In this document: positions 35,067 through 45,611 of the stretch, piece by piece
How positions within the stretch are numbered: position 1 is the stretch's first letter
How the letters are laid out: every line of letters starts with the position of its first letter
Assembly: GCA_002943765.1 (NCBI GenBank)
Contig: PQWQ01000041.1
Location: 220,091-284,090 of the forward strand
DNA from: Psoroptes ovis
Lineage: Eukaryota; Arthropoda; Arachnida; Sarcoptiformes; Psoroptidae
Direction: 5' to 3'
Length of the DNA stretch: 64,000 nt
Program-made: the position numbers and the translations under genes
Notes under the pieces: generated by a model
Told to the model about the DNA's origin: nothing
Database searches by the model: none
The model's input: the letters and a program-made list of their open reading frames with translations, nothing else

Positions 35067-36719
35067 CTAGGTTGAATCAGATGATCGTGTTAATGTATCG
35101 CTTGCTTTCGATGGCAAATCCACTGATGAAAGTTTATTATCTTTAATTTTGGTCTTGGATCGGAAATATTCCTGAATTTCTTCATATGTTTTATGACTAG
35201 TTTCTGGCAACACAAATTTCGCGAACAGAACACTGATAGCGGAAAATCCAGCAAATAGATAGAATACACAGTCTTTAGATATCATTTCCTGAAGTTCTTT
35301 GAAAGTTTTAGTCACTAAAAATGCTAATGTCCAATTGGCACAGGTGCTCATTGCTACAGTTTTACTTTTAGATTCATTGGGTGTGATTTCGGCTACCATT
35401 AGCCATGGTACTGGTCCCCATCCGATTGAAAATCCAATAATGAAAATGATCATACTAACAACTGGTATCCAACCGAATGAATTAGGTGAAGGAAAATAAT
35501 AGTAAATACCGAATATCATCATGCTAAATACATGGATGATTCCCGAAGCAATCAATAATGGACGACGGCCGGCGACATCGACAAATATGGCACCAAATAA
35601 TGATGCGATCCATTGAGCAACACCAACCATTATTGTACCAAGGCTAGGTGCTATTGAGCTTCCAGATTCTTGGAGTATGGATGTTGCATAAAACATCACG
35701 GCATTCACTCCAGACAATTGTTGAAATATCATCAATGCTAAAGACAATAATAATGGAAATAAATGTCTTTTTTTCAAATATAATTCCCATTTCGTTTTTT
35801 GCTCATTTTTGCTTTCATTATTTTGTGCTTTTGTTCTTTGATTGGATAATTTTGATAAAATTTCAAATTCTTTATCAATATCACTATCCTTGCTACGAAT
35901 ACGTATCAATGCTTTTTTCGCTTCTTCAATTCTGTTATTTTGCAAAAGCCAATTCGGTCCTTCTGGCATGAAGTACATTAAAATAATTTGTGCGACAGCT
36001 GGAGTAATTGATACGATTGATGCCATTCGCCATGGCAACATTGCACCGATCACATAAGCGAATAAAATGCCTGTGACAATAAATAATTGGAACAAGGCAC
36101 CCAATGTACCTCGTATTTTGACCGTAGATATATCGATAATATACGGTGGAGCTGTGCAAGATAGACTGCCAATAGCTAGCCCTAATATGATTCGACCGAT
36201 TAAAAATATGTAAGCGCTTTTGCTTACGATGATCAAAAGCCATCCAAATAAAAATGGAAAATCATAAAGTAACAACGATTTGCGACGACCATATCGCTGT
36301 ACAATATGATCCGATAATAATGCACCAAACAATGCACTCAATGGCAATGATGAACTAATCCATGATAATATTTCAGTATCTCTTGGTTCATATAAATATG
36401 GTATGCTTGTTTCATTGGCTAATTGTTCAAAAGCAGGCGCTGTCCAACCGATGCCTAAACCAAAACTGATAGCACCTAGTAATGCGGAAAACGCAGCCAA
36501 ATACATGCATAATGAGGCTTTTTGTTTATAATGTAATGTTGGAGTTTCGGTATTAAATTTTTTAGCAATCAATTTAATTCTATCATTGATTGATTGTGTT
36601 GTTGTCGATGTTGGCGATGATGTTGTTATAGTAGTATTTGCCCCATCGTCAGATGATGGAATTTGAAGCTTAATCGATAATAAATGCTTTCCTAATTCTG
36701 CTGATTCAGTTGTTGACAT
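35067..36719 (-). CDS. MFS sugar transporter, SLC2/Tret1-like
   Basis: Intact 550-aa protein, about 12 membrane helices, single exon. Sugar-porter signatures in order: YGRRKS after TM2, GRIILGLAIGSLS in TM5, KIRGTLG, PEGPNWLL after TM6, FQQLSGVNAVMFY in TM7, DVAGRRPLL between TM8 and TM9, GWGPVPWLMVAEITP in TM10, and PETSHKTYEEI after TM12. This is the facilitated glucose/trehalose transporter family of arthropods. The exact sugar cannot be read from sequence. The long N-terminal tail (~75 aa) contains GKHLLSI, a possible dileucine sorting signal, and a Ser/Thr-rich stretch. Start is the ATG at 36717-36719, 220 bp downstream of the next - strand gene. The poly(A) signal lies 15 nt past the stop. 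Confidence 0.92.
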   Translation of the reverse strand: MSTTESAELGKHLLSIKLQIPSSDDGANTTITTSSPTSTTTQSINDRIKLIAKKFNTETPTLHYKQKASLCMYLAAFSALLGAISFGLGIGWTAPAFEQLANETSIPYLYEPRDTEILSWISSSLPLSALFGALLSDHIVQRYGRRKSLLLYDFPFLFGWLLIIVSKSAYIFLIGRIILGLAIGSLSCTAPPYIIDISTVKIRGTLGALFQLFIVTGILFAYVIGAMLPWRMASIVSITPAVAQIILMYFMPEGPNWLLQNNRIEEAKKALIRIRSKDSDIDKEFEILSKLSNQRTKAQNNESKNEQKTKWELYLKKRHLFPLLLSLALMIFQQLSGVNAVMFYATSILQESGSSIAPSLGTIMVGVAQWIASLFGAIFVDVAGRRPLLIASGIIHVFSMMIFGIYYYFPSPNSFGWIPVVSMIIFIIGFSIGWGPVPWLMVAEITPNESKSKTVAMSTCANWTLAFLVTKTFKELQEMISKDCVFYLFAGFSAISVLFAKFVLPETSHKTYEEIQEYFRSKTKIKDNKLSSVDLPSKASDTLTRSSDST

Positions 36720-36939
36720 TTTTCGAAAATTTAAAATTTTTATTTAAAAAAATAAAGTTCAAAAATCGATTGAATTAAGAAAAAACATTTGTATATTTTA
36801 TAAACATTTTTTGAATTATGTATACAAAAAAACGAATTTGGAAATAAAATAATTGAATTAGTAATTAATTCGGTGGTATATGTCCGTCTGGAAATGTTTT
36901 CTTATCATCAAAAATTATCAAAGAATATTATTTAAACAA
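36720..36939. other. Intergenic between two minus-strand genes
   Basis: 220 bp, AT-rich. It is the 3' flank of the secreted-peptide gene and the promoter side of the transporter. No distinct element recognised. Confidence 0.5.
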
Positions 36940-37476
36940 TCATAAATGATTAGCTAATTCTGGCGATAAAAATGAATTATTTTTAGATTCATCATCTTCT
37001 GTAGCATCTCGTCGACGATAACCAGACAATTGTGCAGTAAATATATGATATCGATCATCCAAACAATTCGAATAGATCAAAGAACATTTACTACATGATT
37101 TATGGCGGCCTAATTGAATACCGAGTTTATGTGCATCGGTCATTCTCGATTCATCTTGTTGATCAATTATTTTATCGATCACTGGTGCTTTGGTAATTTT
37201 TTTGGCTGATTTCGCACTGAAACATGTATGTTCACAATTATAACGATTAGTACAAGCAATGGCAGTATGTCGAGCCAAATGGAATGATTTATTATCTACA
37301 TCATCTTCACCATAATCATCAACATGGGAACGAGAGATCAATTTCATTGATTTTTTCCATAATCTTCTTGCACTATGATTCACAATAGCAGCATTTTGAA
37401 TATCATCATTTAAAGCGATCAATAATTTTGTTGATGATAATAAAATTACGATGGCAATCAATAATTTCATTATCAA
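36940..37476 (-). CDS. Small secreted six-cysteine protein
   Basis: Intact 178-aa ORF. Residues 1-21 are a clear signal peptide (MIMKLLIAIVILLSSTKLLIA), so the product should enter the secretory route. The mature part has six cysteines at 75, 81, 85, 128, 131 and 138 (CX5CX3C...CX2CX6C), which would allow three disulfides. Basic pairs at SARR, WKK, AKK and YRRR could be convertase sites, so a prohormone-like precursor is conceivable. The C-terminal tail is acidic. I do not recognise the family. The start is supported by an upstream TATA box and a short 5' leader. Confidence 0.7.
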   Translation of the reverse strand: MIMKLLIAIVILLSSTKLLIALNDDIQNAAIVNHSARRLWKKSMKLISRSHVDDYGEDDVDNKSFHLARHTAIACTNRYNCEHTCFSAKSAKKITKAPVIDKIIDQQDESRMTDAHKLGIQLGRHKSCSKCSLIYSNCLDDRYHIFTAQLSGYRRRDATEDDESKNNSFLSPELANHL

Positions 37477-37506
37477 ATGAATTTGCGTTATAAAATTGAT
37501 GACAAT

Positions 37507-37536
37507 TGATCAGTCAGAAAATTGGGAGTTTTTATA
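37507..37536 (-). promoter_or_regulatory. Core promoter (TATA + Inr) of secreted-peptide gene
   Basis: Minus strand TATAAAAA at 37536-37529. About 29 nt downstream is an initiator-like TCAATT centred on 37507, leaving a 30-nt 5' leader before the ATG at 37476. The spacing is textbook for a TATA promoter. Confidence 0.6.
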
Positions 37537-38298
37537 CACAACATTTGATACCAGAAGAGGCCTATTATTAAGACAGTTAATGTTGTAGAACCGGACAAGC
37601 AAGATTCAGCAGTATGAAAAAATCAAGTTGCCATGCTGATAAAATGAAAAAAAAATCAGGTTGATGAACAAAGAAACATTTAGAAGTCATGATTCATTAC
37701 TTGTTATTATTATTATTGAACATGGGGAAAACTGTCATTGGATGACATTTTTATAATTTGCATAAAATTTGAACTCTCTGTGTATAGGATATTGTCAATC
37801 AAATCGATAATTTATCGATAATTATTCAATTAGCATTATCAGTAATGACCTTTATGTCATTTATCAACATGTCTTTTGTTTCTCTGATTGGCATTGAAAT
37901 TTCCGTATCGAAATTTTCAATTTTTTCCATTCTATTCTTATCTTCATTTTTCTTCATAAAAGTAGTCTGGCTGGTAGTTTGTCTCTTTCTACATTCATTC
38001 TTCAAACTCAAATGACACTCATTCAATTAAATTTTTCGCTTATTTTATTTTAAAGGCGAATGACCTTTGACTGGCATCGATGGACATTGACATTCGAGAA
38101 ATACAAACAAAAATTCAAATGAAATTGCAAAACCATTGATTTGGAAGCATGAATTATTTATTGAATTATAAATGGATTTAAAAAGGTTCTTCGAACTATT
38201 TTAGGCAAAAAAAAAATGGGAAAATTCTTAGAATTTGAAAATTTTAAATAAAATTTTTGACAAACAGCAAAAAAAAAAACCATTTCGGACATTTCATG
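37537..38298. other. Intergenic, no gene seen
   Basis: AT-rich spacer. A 66-codon minus-strand frame (37826-38026) is charged but has no domain or signal and is not called. Confidence 0.5.
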
Positions 38299-38694
38299 AT
38301 GAATGCGAATAACAATAATAATAATCGAAACCATTTTGAATCATTCATCAATATAACATCATCATCATTTACATCGACAACAAAGCAACAACAACCACCA
38401 ATAAAATTAATGATACAAATGATTATTATAATGATTATCATTATGATATCGATAACATTATTAGAATGGATTGGTTATCGTTTAAGATTACAAACATCAT
38501 CATCATCATCATCATTATTATCGATGTCTTCAGCAACGAGATTCTCAATAATGAAACAACAGCACACACAAAATCGATCGATACTTAATGACTCTAACGA
38601 TGGTAAAAAATCATTGAAAGATTTCGAAGAAACGGCAGCCTCAACAGCAACAACAACAATGGCCACATTAACCACACCGACCAATGAATTTTGA
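38299..38694 (+). CDS. Doubtful small single-pass membrane ORF
   Basis: ATG at 38299 (double ATG) opens 131 codons. There is an Asn-rich start, a Gln/Pro patch, a hydrophobic helix LMIQMIIIMIIIMISITLLEW, a Ser run and a charged segment SILNDSNDGKKSLKDF. Some codon diversity suggests real coding, but much of it is low complexity and the opposite strand is open too. After the TGA at 38692 the same frame continues for 20 protein-like codons to TGA at 38755. There is no family match. It could be the 3' exon of a larger unseen gene, or chance. Confidence 0.25.
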   Translation: MNANNNNNNRNHFESFINITSSSFTSTTKQQQPPIKLMIQMIIIMIIIMISITLLEWIGYRLRLQTSSSSSSLLSMSSATRFSIMKQQHTQNRSILNDSNDGKKSLKDFEETAASTATTTMATLTTPTNEF

Positions 38695-38757
38695 GGCGGC
38701 AAATTGCAACGAATAGACATTAATTCTGAACGATTGGGCTTCAGCATTTGCGATTGA

Positions 38758-40790
38758 GGGAAATTAATTAAAAATTTTCACTAAATATTTATTTGATATA
38801 ATTGAAATAATAATAATAATAATATATTATATATAAATGAACAAAAAAAATCAATTAATTATTTAATTAATTAATAATAAGAAAAGAAAATGAAATTGAA
38901 AGAGAAATATGAACATGATTGCGTAAATGTGTATGTTTTATGGTGTATTTGATTCGAAAATGTATGCTGAATTTGAATTAAATGAAGATGATGTCGTAGA
39001 ATTTTGCTTGAAGACAAAACAACCAATCATTCAATCAATCCCATACATAGCTCTGTTTCATTTCATGATTTTGCCCGATCAATCTATCACATTTGATGAG
39101 TTGTTTTTTTCCCGGTAAAAAAAGAAGCCAGAAGATTTTAGAATATTATTGATTCAAAGAAATAAATGTAAATAAATAAAATTAGACCACGTTTAAAAAG
39201 TCAGAATATTGTGTGTTTGTGTTGGGTATCTGGTAGAGATGTTCAGTGATATTATGGACAATGTGAGTGTGTGTTTATGATTTATTTACGATTGTTAATG
39301 TTTAGTTGTTGTATACAAACTGCAATCACATTTTTTCCATAAAAATTCAAAGCCCATATATCCAAATATATAAACATTTCGGCTTTTGTAATCATTTGAC
39401 ATCATAAAAAATGAAAAAAAATTGAAATTTCAATTTGAAATAAATAAATGTTTGATTTAATAATATGCTTGATTGATTACTTATTCAAAAAAATCTTAAT
39501 TAAGCCTAATAATCATCATAAATGTATGTTGATTTCATTTATGAAAATCGTAAAATTTAAATTTGAAATTTGTGTATTGAATGTTTTGAATAGAAAAGAA
39601 TTTGTTATTATATAAAAAAATGAAAAATTGCATCTGTAAACAAATTGTGAAAATATTTTTTATAATAATAAATGTATATTTGTCTTCAATATAGAAGAAC
39701 AAATGAAATGAAAAATTGCATTCAAATTTGATGTGATTCAAAATTGATTATATTCAATCATGTTTTTTTTTAAATGTAAAAGTGTATGAACAGATTGATC
39801 ATTGAATTAAATAATTTCAAATGATCATCAATTGAATATCATTAAGAATTATGTGCAGCAAAAAGGAAAAAGAAACCAAAAAATCAAAATTAAATCAATG
39901 TGTTTTGTTTGTGCAATCAATCAATCATTGAATCATTGTAGAATAATGATAATGATGAATTGTATACAAATTCATTAATATATTAGATATATTTTATATT
40001 TATAAAAAAAATTTGAAAAAAAACTTATAAAGAATAAGAATAAGAAAGAAGAAAGACTATTTCATTATTCATAAATGAATTGTAATAGGTGTGTGTAAAT
40101 ATTTTGATGAATGTTACAAATGTTGTATTCGGGTGTTAGTTTATGTGTGTGTGTTTGAATATTTGTTATTTATTATTGGAAAAATAATGAGAATCCTTTT
40201 TTTATTTAAATTATCAATGAATCAATAATTCAAATAGATTTTGAATGAGATTCAATTTAGAAAAAAAAATCATTTTCGCTTCAATTTTCAAAATTTTCAA
40301 TAGAAAAATTGCTATGATTTCTACGAAATAAATGCATATTTGTTTGTTTGTTTGTATTGAAAAATATATTACTAATTTATAAATATTTCGAATTCAAAAT
40401 TTGTTTTAAAAAATTCAGTTTTTTCATATTTCATATTAAATATGCATATAAAAAATGAATAATTTGCTGCTGTTGTATTGGTTTGTGTGTGAATGTTGGA
40501 TGAATAATTTCATCGGGTTTTTAATTTTGAATTTTCAGCTGTTTTCAAATCGGTAAATATTGGGAATCAAGCCAATTTAGTATAGATTTTTTGCACCAGT
40601 ATTTTTTGATTTTGATTTCTTTCAAATTTTGAAAGTGTAAATATTAAAAAAAAAAAAAATTGGAAAATTCAAAGGCGGCGGGAATTTTTTTGTGAGAAAA
40701 AAATGTCATTTATGTTTGTTTTTTTAGTGATGAAATGATATTATCAACAATATTATATTAATCATTTTGTTTTTTTTAATTAAATATTAA
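38758..40790. other. Intergenic plus likely bobby sox 3' UTR
   Basis: AT-rich with no domain-bearing frame. For the minus-strand bobby sox mRNA, AATAAA signals (TTTATT on +) occur, for example at 40169-40174, about 620 nt past its stop. A CA/TG-rich patch lies near 40140-40160. Confidence 0.5.
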
Positions 40791-42688
40791 TTAGCGATTT
40801 GCTTGCTGTAATGCAATTTCAGCTAATGCAGCGAGACCATCACATTGATTGATCGAACCTTGAGATGAGATTACAGTTGACAAAATATTCGCAGATTCAC
40901 TTGATGATGATGATGTTGATGCTGTCGATGATGCTGGTGATGTTGCCATTGATGGTACTTGTGATGGTAGTATCATTGTTGATGATGATGATGATGTTGT
41001 TGTTGTTGCTGTTGATACTGATGATGACATAATCGATGTCATTTGTGGTGGTTGTGTTGCTGCTGATACCATTGTTTGTGGCAACGAGATCCTTTGAGAT
41101 GAATGGGGAGATATTGATAATAATAATGGTGCTGGAGGTGCAGCGATTACTGCTGCTGTCGCGGCGGATGGTGTGATCATCGCAGCAGTTCCAGCGGCAG
41201 CATTAGTTGATGTGAGATATGATTGTTGTGTGACCGATGAAGACGATGTGGATGAACCTATTGCAACGCTAAGATCCATCGGTTTATTATTATTACTATT
41301 AGCATGGCTAATCAATGGTGCAGTAGTCATAATTATTGGTTGAGCTATGTTAGAAGCACCGGACGATATACTTCCAGCCGCAGCCGCAGCTGCTTTACTG
41401 ATGTAGCCAATTGAGACAAGATTGCCATCAAGCGTTTGTACCGGAATAGTTTGTCCAGAACCGAGTTTGATGACGACTGAAGGGTTTTGTGGCATTCGTG
41501 GAGACATAGAAGCCGTCGATGCTGGTGCATTAGCGGAAATGGCGCCGGCATTCGCTGCCGTAGCCAATCGTAAAGGCAACGCATCCATATTCATTTCGGA
41601 AGACAACGAAATAGCAGCATTAGTGGCGGTGTTGGTTGTCGATCGTGCAATCAATGTATTATTTAATGATGAGGATGTAGTGCTCAGGTTTACTGCTGAA
41701 GTTGAAATTGGTGGTGATTGAGACAATTTACTGGTACTGTTAAATGAAGCTATTTTTTGTCCATTATTAAGATTTAATTTAAGATTTTCAGGTTGAATTA
41801 TCGATGATGCTGTATTCGATATTGGTACAAATGCGGAATGTGAATTTTTTTGTCCATTTGAGGTTGCAGTCGTTGTTGGATAAAAAACAGTTTTCACTAA
41901 TGTTGCTGTTGTTGTTGTTGCTGCTGCATTTGAGGACAATGATGCTGAAGGTGAAGAGGACGACGATGTTGCTGGTGTGGATGATGTTGTTGCTGCTGTT
42001 TGCACAATCATCAATGTAGATGCATTCGTAGCGGGACAATTGGTTGAATTAGACGTAGCTGATGATGTTTTGCTCAAGTCCTGCTGATTACGAAGATGCA
42101 ATGCATTGACCAAATAATTATTGTCTAATTGTGGCAACGCACGTATGTGTTCTTCAAGATCGAATGAACCGGTAACGAATTTTGAATGACCATTGTCATT
42201 TACAATTTGATTATTTAAATTATTTTGATTATTGTTATTATGATTATTTGCATTGGCAGCCATTTCAGCCATCATTTCATGAACACCAATAACAGTACCA
42301 TTTATTCTTGAACGTTTTGATAAAATAATCGTATCAGAATTATTCGATTTATTATTATTCGTGAATATTGCTGATGGCGTTGTCGTAAGCGTTGCTGCTG
42401 TTGTTGATGACGCAAAAATTTTACCTGGCGGAGATCCATTATTCATTATAAATACTTGATGTTCTTGATGAGGTCTTTTTGTGCCAATTTGATTAGTATT
42501 ATTGCCAGTGATTGATTGCAGACTAAAATCTTTGGCAACTAATAAAAATTTTGAATTAGATTGATTATTATTATTCGTTGGTGTCGATGAAGAATTTGAT
42601 GTTGTCAAATTCAAAACCCCTGGCGATTTATTATTGTTATTTGAATTGTTATTCAACGATTCAAGATTCGGAGGCCTCGGCTTTGAAT
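40791..42688 (-). CDS. bbx: bbx terminal coding exon
   Basis: Acceptor TTCTAACCAG, then SKPRPPNLESLNN; 632 codons to TAA at 40793-40791. Low-complexity Ser/Thr/Ala/Asn; includes PMDLS and ends EIALQQANR. Confidence 0.85.
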
Positions 42689-45611
42689 CTGGTTAGAAAA
42701 ATAAAGAAAATTAATTTTAAATTTATAATCATAATAATCAAGAATACAAACAGCAAATTTTTCCAGAATCTAAAAATTTTCCAATATAATGATCAATAAT
42801 CTGCTGATTGGAGCGTGTTATTGTTCTTTCGGTCGCTGTATTATTATCATCATTGTTTGCTGATGAATTATGATCGTTACTTGTATTGTTTGATAGTGAT
42901 GATGAACTCAGATTTAATGGTTTAATATCATCATTATTATCACTACTCTTATTATTAGATTTCAATGCCATCGTCGCTGATTTGATATTAGGGTAGAAAG
43001 TCAATGAAGATGTTGATGATGTATTTGCTACGTTATCTGATGATTGTTCATTTGAATTTTGGCCATTATGATTATGATGATTTGTCTCATCATCTGATGC
43101 TGTCTCAGAGCACGAATCACTTTGACGACTTTTAGTACTTCCTGTACTACAATTAGATTCATTACCAACAGAACCGGTCGTTGTGCCACCGATCAATGCA
43201 GATGTTCCAACACCGGATGCAGCTGATGCTATTGCTAGCATAGTTTTCGCTGCCTTCATTTCAGATGAGCTATTTGTCAAGATTGCATTAGCGGAAGATG
43301 ATGAATTATCGAATTTAGACTGGCCATTTGATATTGATAAAAATTTCATTGCACCAGTTTTACTGCCTGAATTATTTTTTGATCCATTATATGACAATTG
43401 TTGTTCAATTACTCTTGATGCTGTCTCTTGATCCAATAATATTGGTGTATGAATAACTTTGATATTACTGTTTCCATTTGATTTTGAATTTGTGATTGCA
43501 CCGTTACCCGATTGATGATTAGTGGAGCCAACTGCCATTGTTCCATTCATGCCGGTGATATTCACAACCGGTGTCGTTACTTCTAAAATCAAGTAATCAG
43601 AATAAATCATCAATATTTTGAATGAAAATAACAAAGTTCACATACTTTTAACATAATCACCACTAGATTCTAGTGACTCGAGATATCGTTTTTTAGGTGG
43701 TTTTGGCGTCGTACTAGTTGATGTTGTTGATGGACTATTAGCAACGATACCATTACCACCAGATGTTGAATTAAGGGTAGTTGTTGACGATGTTGATGAA
43801 TTGTTTGTGCTAACACTAGCACCATTGTCATTATTGTTCGTGAATGTTGATGGCGAAGATGATGGTGGTGGTGTTGATGATGAAGATTGCACCGTAGTTA
43901 TATTGGCTATCGATGAAGTAGAAGATGAGGAACCGGAAACTTCGGGAGATGCCAATGTTGACAAAGTTGTTGTGACTGATTGTGGTTGCTGAGATTGATT
44001 GCTGTTCGTTACCGTAGTACCCGTATTATTGTTTGTTAGAAGGACAGTATTAACCGTAATATTATTATTGGCATTTGGTTGTGAATGATTATTCAAAGGC
44101 ATCATATTTGTATGAGATGTTAATGGCGGTCTTGGTGGCTCAGTTGTTTTATACCACTTGAAATGAGGATTTGCTTTCATGAATGCTTCTTTATATTGTC
44201 TAGCTAAATCAGTATAATCATGTTTTTCTTCAGCATTTAATGCTGCCCACCATTCACCAAGGATTTTTGTTATTGAACGATTTTCTAAATGTGGATACTG
44301 TTCTCTAACGACCCTACGGTGTCTTTTACAAAATATGAGAAACGCGTTCATTGGACGTTTTTGTGCTTGTTGCTGTGTCATAGATGCAGTTGTAGATAAA
44401 CCTAAATTGTTCATTGGTAGCGCTGTTGATGTTGTCGATGCCACTGCAGCAGCCATTTGTTGTATTGTAATGTGCTGCTGATCGTTTCCATTGTTGGTCA
44501 ATGTTTTCTGTTGACCAACGATTCCGGTCATATTATTGTTTTCACTTGTAATTATATTACCGCCATTCGATACTGATCGAAAAAAAAAGAAAAAGATTTC
44601 AATTAGTCAATTCATAATAAAGGAAGAAAAATCATTACAATTATTATTAGCAGATTGAATTGCAGCCACAACAGATGATGCTGGAATTATACGATTATGA
44701 TTATTATGATTGATAGAACCAGATCTAGAAATCTGTGTTGAAGATGATGATGATGATGATGCTGTTGAATCGACACCACTGCTCAAAGAAATGGGTAACA
44801 CAAATGAAGATATCGTTGCCACAGTCTTTACTGGAGCAGCTGACGATGGTGAAGATAATGATGACGTTGTCGTCGATGCCGAGGATGATGATGTAGATGA
44901 ATGTTGCACATTTTGACTTGTTATGGTCGTTGTCTTGGCCATTGTTAATTTATTTTGCTGTTCCGAGCTTTCGGAACTGATGGTGGTGGTCATTGGAGAA
45001 ATACTGTTTCTATTATTATTGTTATTATTTATGCTAGCATCAATCGTATTAATCATTTGTTCAACAACAATTGATGATGGTGATATTGATTTATTACGAT
45101 TTGAATCATTAGCAACAGTGTCTGAAATAGCTTGATTTGTTGTCGTTGTTGTTGCTGTTAGTATAGATGATGTTGATAATGGTGATCCAATCATAATGAT
45201 TTGACCGGCACTTTGATTATGATGATTTGGTGCCATCAATGATGAAACTTTTGCTGTACCTTCTATCCTTGTTGCTTCGTTATCTATTTTTTCTTTTGTT
45301 ACTTTTGTTTTTATTGCTATTGGATCAATAATCATCGAATTAGATGTCATCAATGTTTGTGATGATGATTGTTGGGCTGGTAAACTCGACGATGATAATG
45401 ATGATGAAGATGATGATGATGATGATGACGACGACGATGATGGTGATGTTGGTGATGATGATAATGATGATGCTGAAACAACAACTACTCCAACATCACC
45501 GGCATGTCCACTATTATTATTGCTTGTATTATTGTTACTACTACCACCAGTATTACTACCACCTACTATTATACTTTGATTAGCGGCTGTAGATGGTGCA
45601 ATTAATGTTTC
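40791..45611 (-). CDS. bbx: Bobby sox (BBX-type HMG-box factor), 5' exon missing
   Basis: Four exons on the minus strand join in frame: 45611-44639, 44572-43646, 43582-42752, 42688-40791 (1,542 aa seen). The HMG box (~44360-44136) runs from KRPMNAFLIFCKRHR through ITKILGEWWAALNAEEK and YKEAFMKANPHFKWYKTTE. This matches bobby sox/BBX (FCKRHR, TKIL.WWA.L, AFMKANP.(F/Y)KW), not Capicua or HBP1. The rest is very Ser/Thr/Asn/Ala-rich. PMDLS (41268-41282) fits the PxDLS CtBP co-repressor motif, and PLNLS is a weaker version. Expected role: nuclear DNA-binding transcription regulator. The first exon seen begins with an acceptor, so the initiator Met lies in an exon upstream that I could not identify. 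The donor of the third exon is weak (GTTTGT) but is the one that keeps frame. Confidence 0.88.
42752..43582 (-). CDS. bbx: bbx coding exon before last
   Basis: 831 nt, phase 1 in and out. Acceptor GATTTTAG. Contains IKPLNLSSSSL and IIDHYIGKFLDSGKIC at its end, a conserved-looking non-repetitive segment. The frame-preserving donor is GTTTGT (42751 downward); a stronger-looking GTATTC 4 nt further on would shift frame. Confidence 0.8.
43646..44572 (-). CDS. bbx: bbx HMG-box exon
   Basis: 927 nt from acceptor ATCAG to donor GTATGT. Holds the entire HMG box near its 5' part, then PPRPPLTSH and Asn/Ser/Thr tracts, ending PKPPKKRYLESLESSGDYV. Confidence 0.9.
44639..45611 (-). CDS. bbx: bbx first coding exon seen (5' end is a splice acceptor)
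   Basis: 973 nt. Begins after ATGAACAG in phase 0 with ETLIAPSTAANQS; an in-frame TGA lies four codons above the acceptor. Poly-Ser, poly-Val and Asn tracts dominate. Donor GTAATG, phase 1. The initiator Met is not in this exon unless Met codons near 45350 are used. Confidence 0.75.

Noticed and set aside
40791..45611. Capicua or HBP1 as identity of the HMG gene
   Set aside because: The box has FCKRHR, TKIL.WWA and AFMKANP..KW as in bobby sox; Capicua and HBP1 boxes differ at these positions as I recall them.
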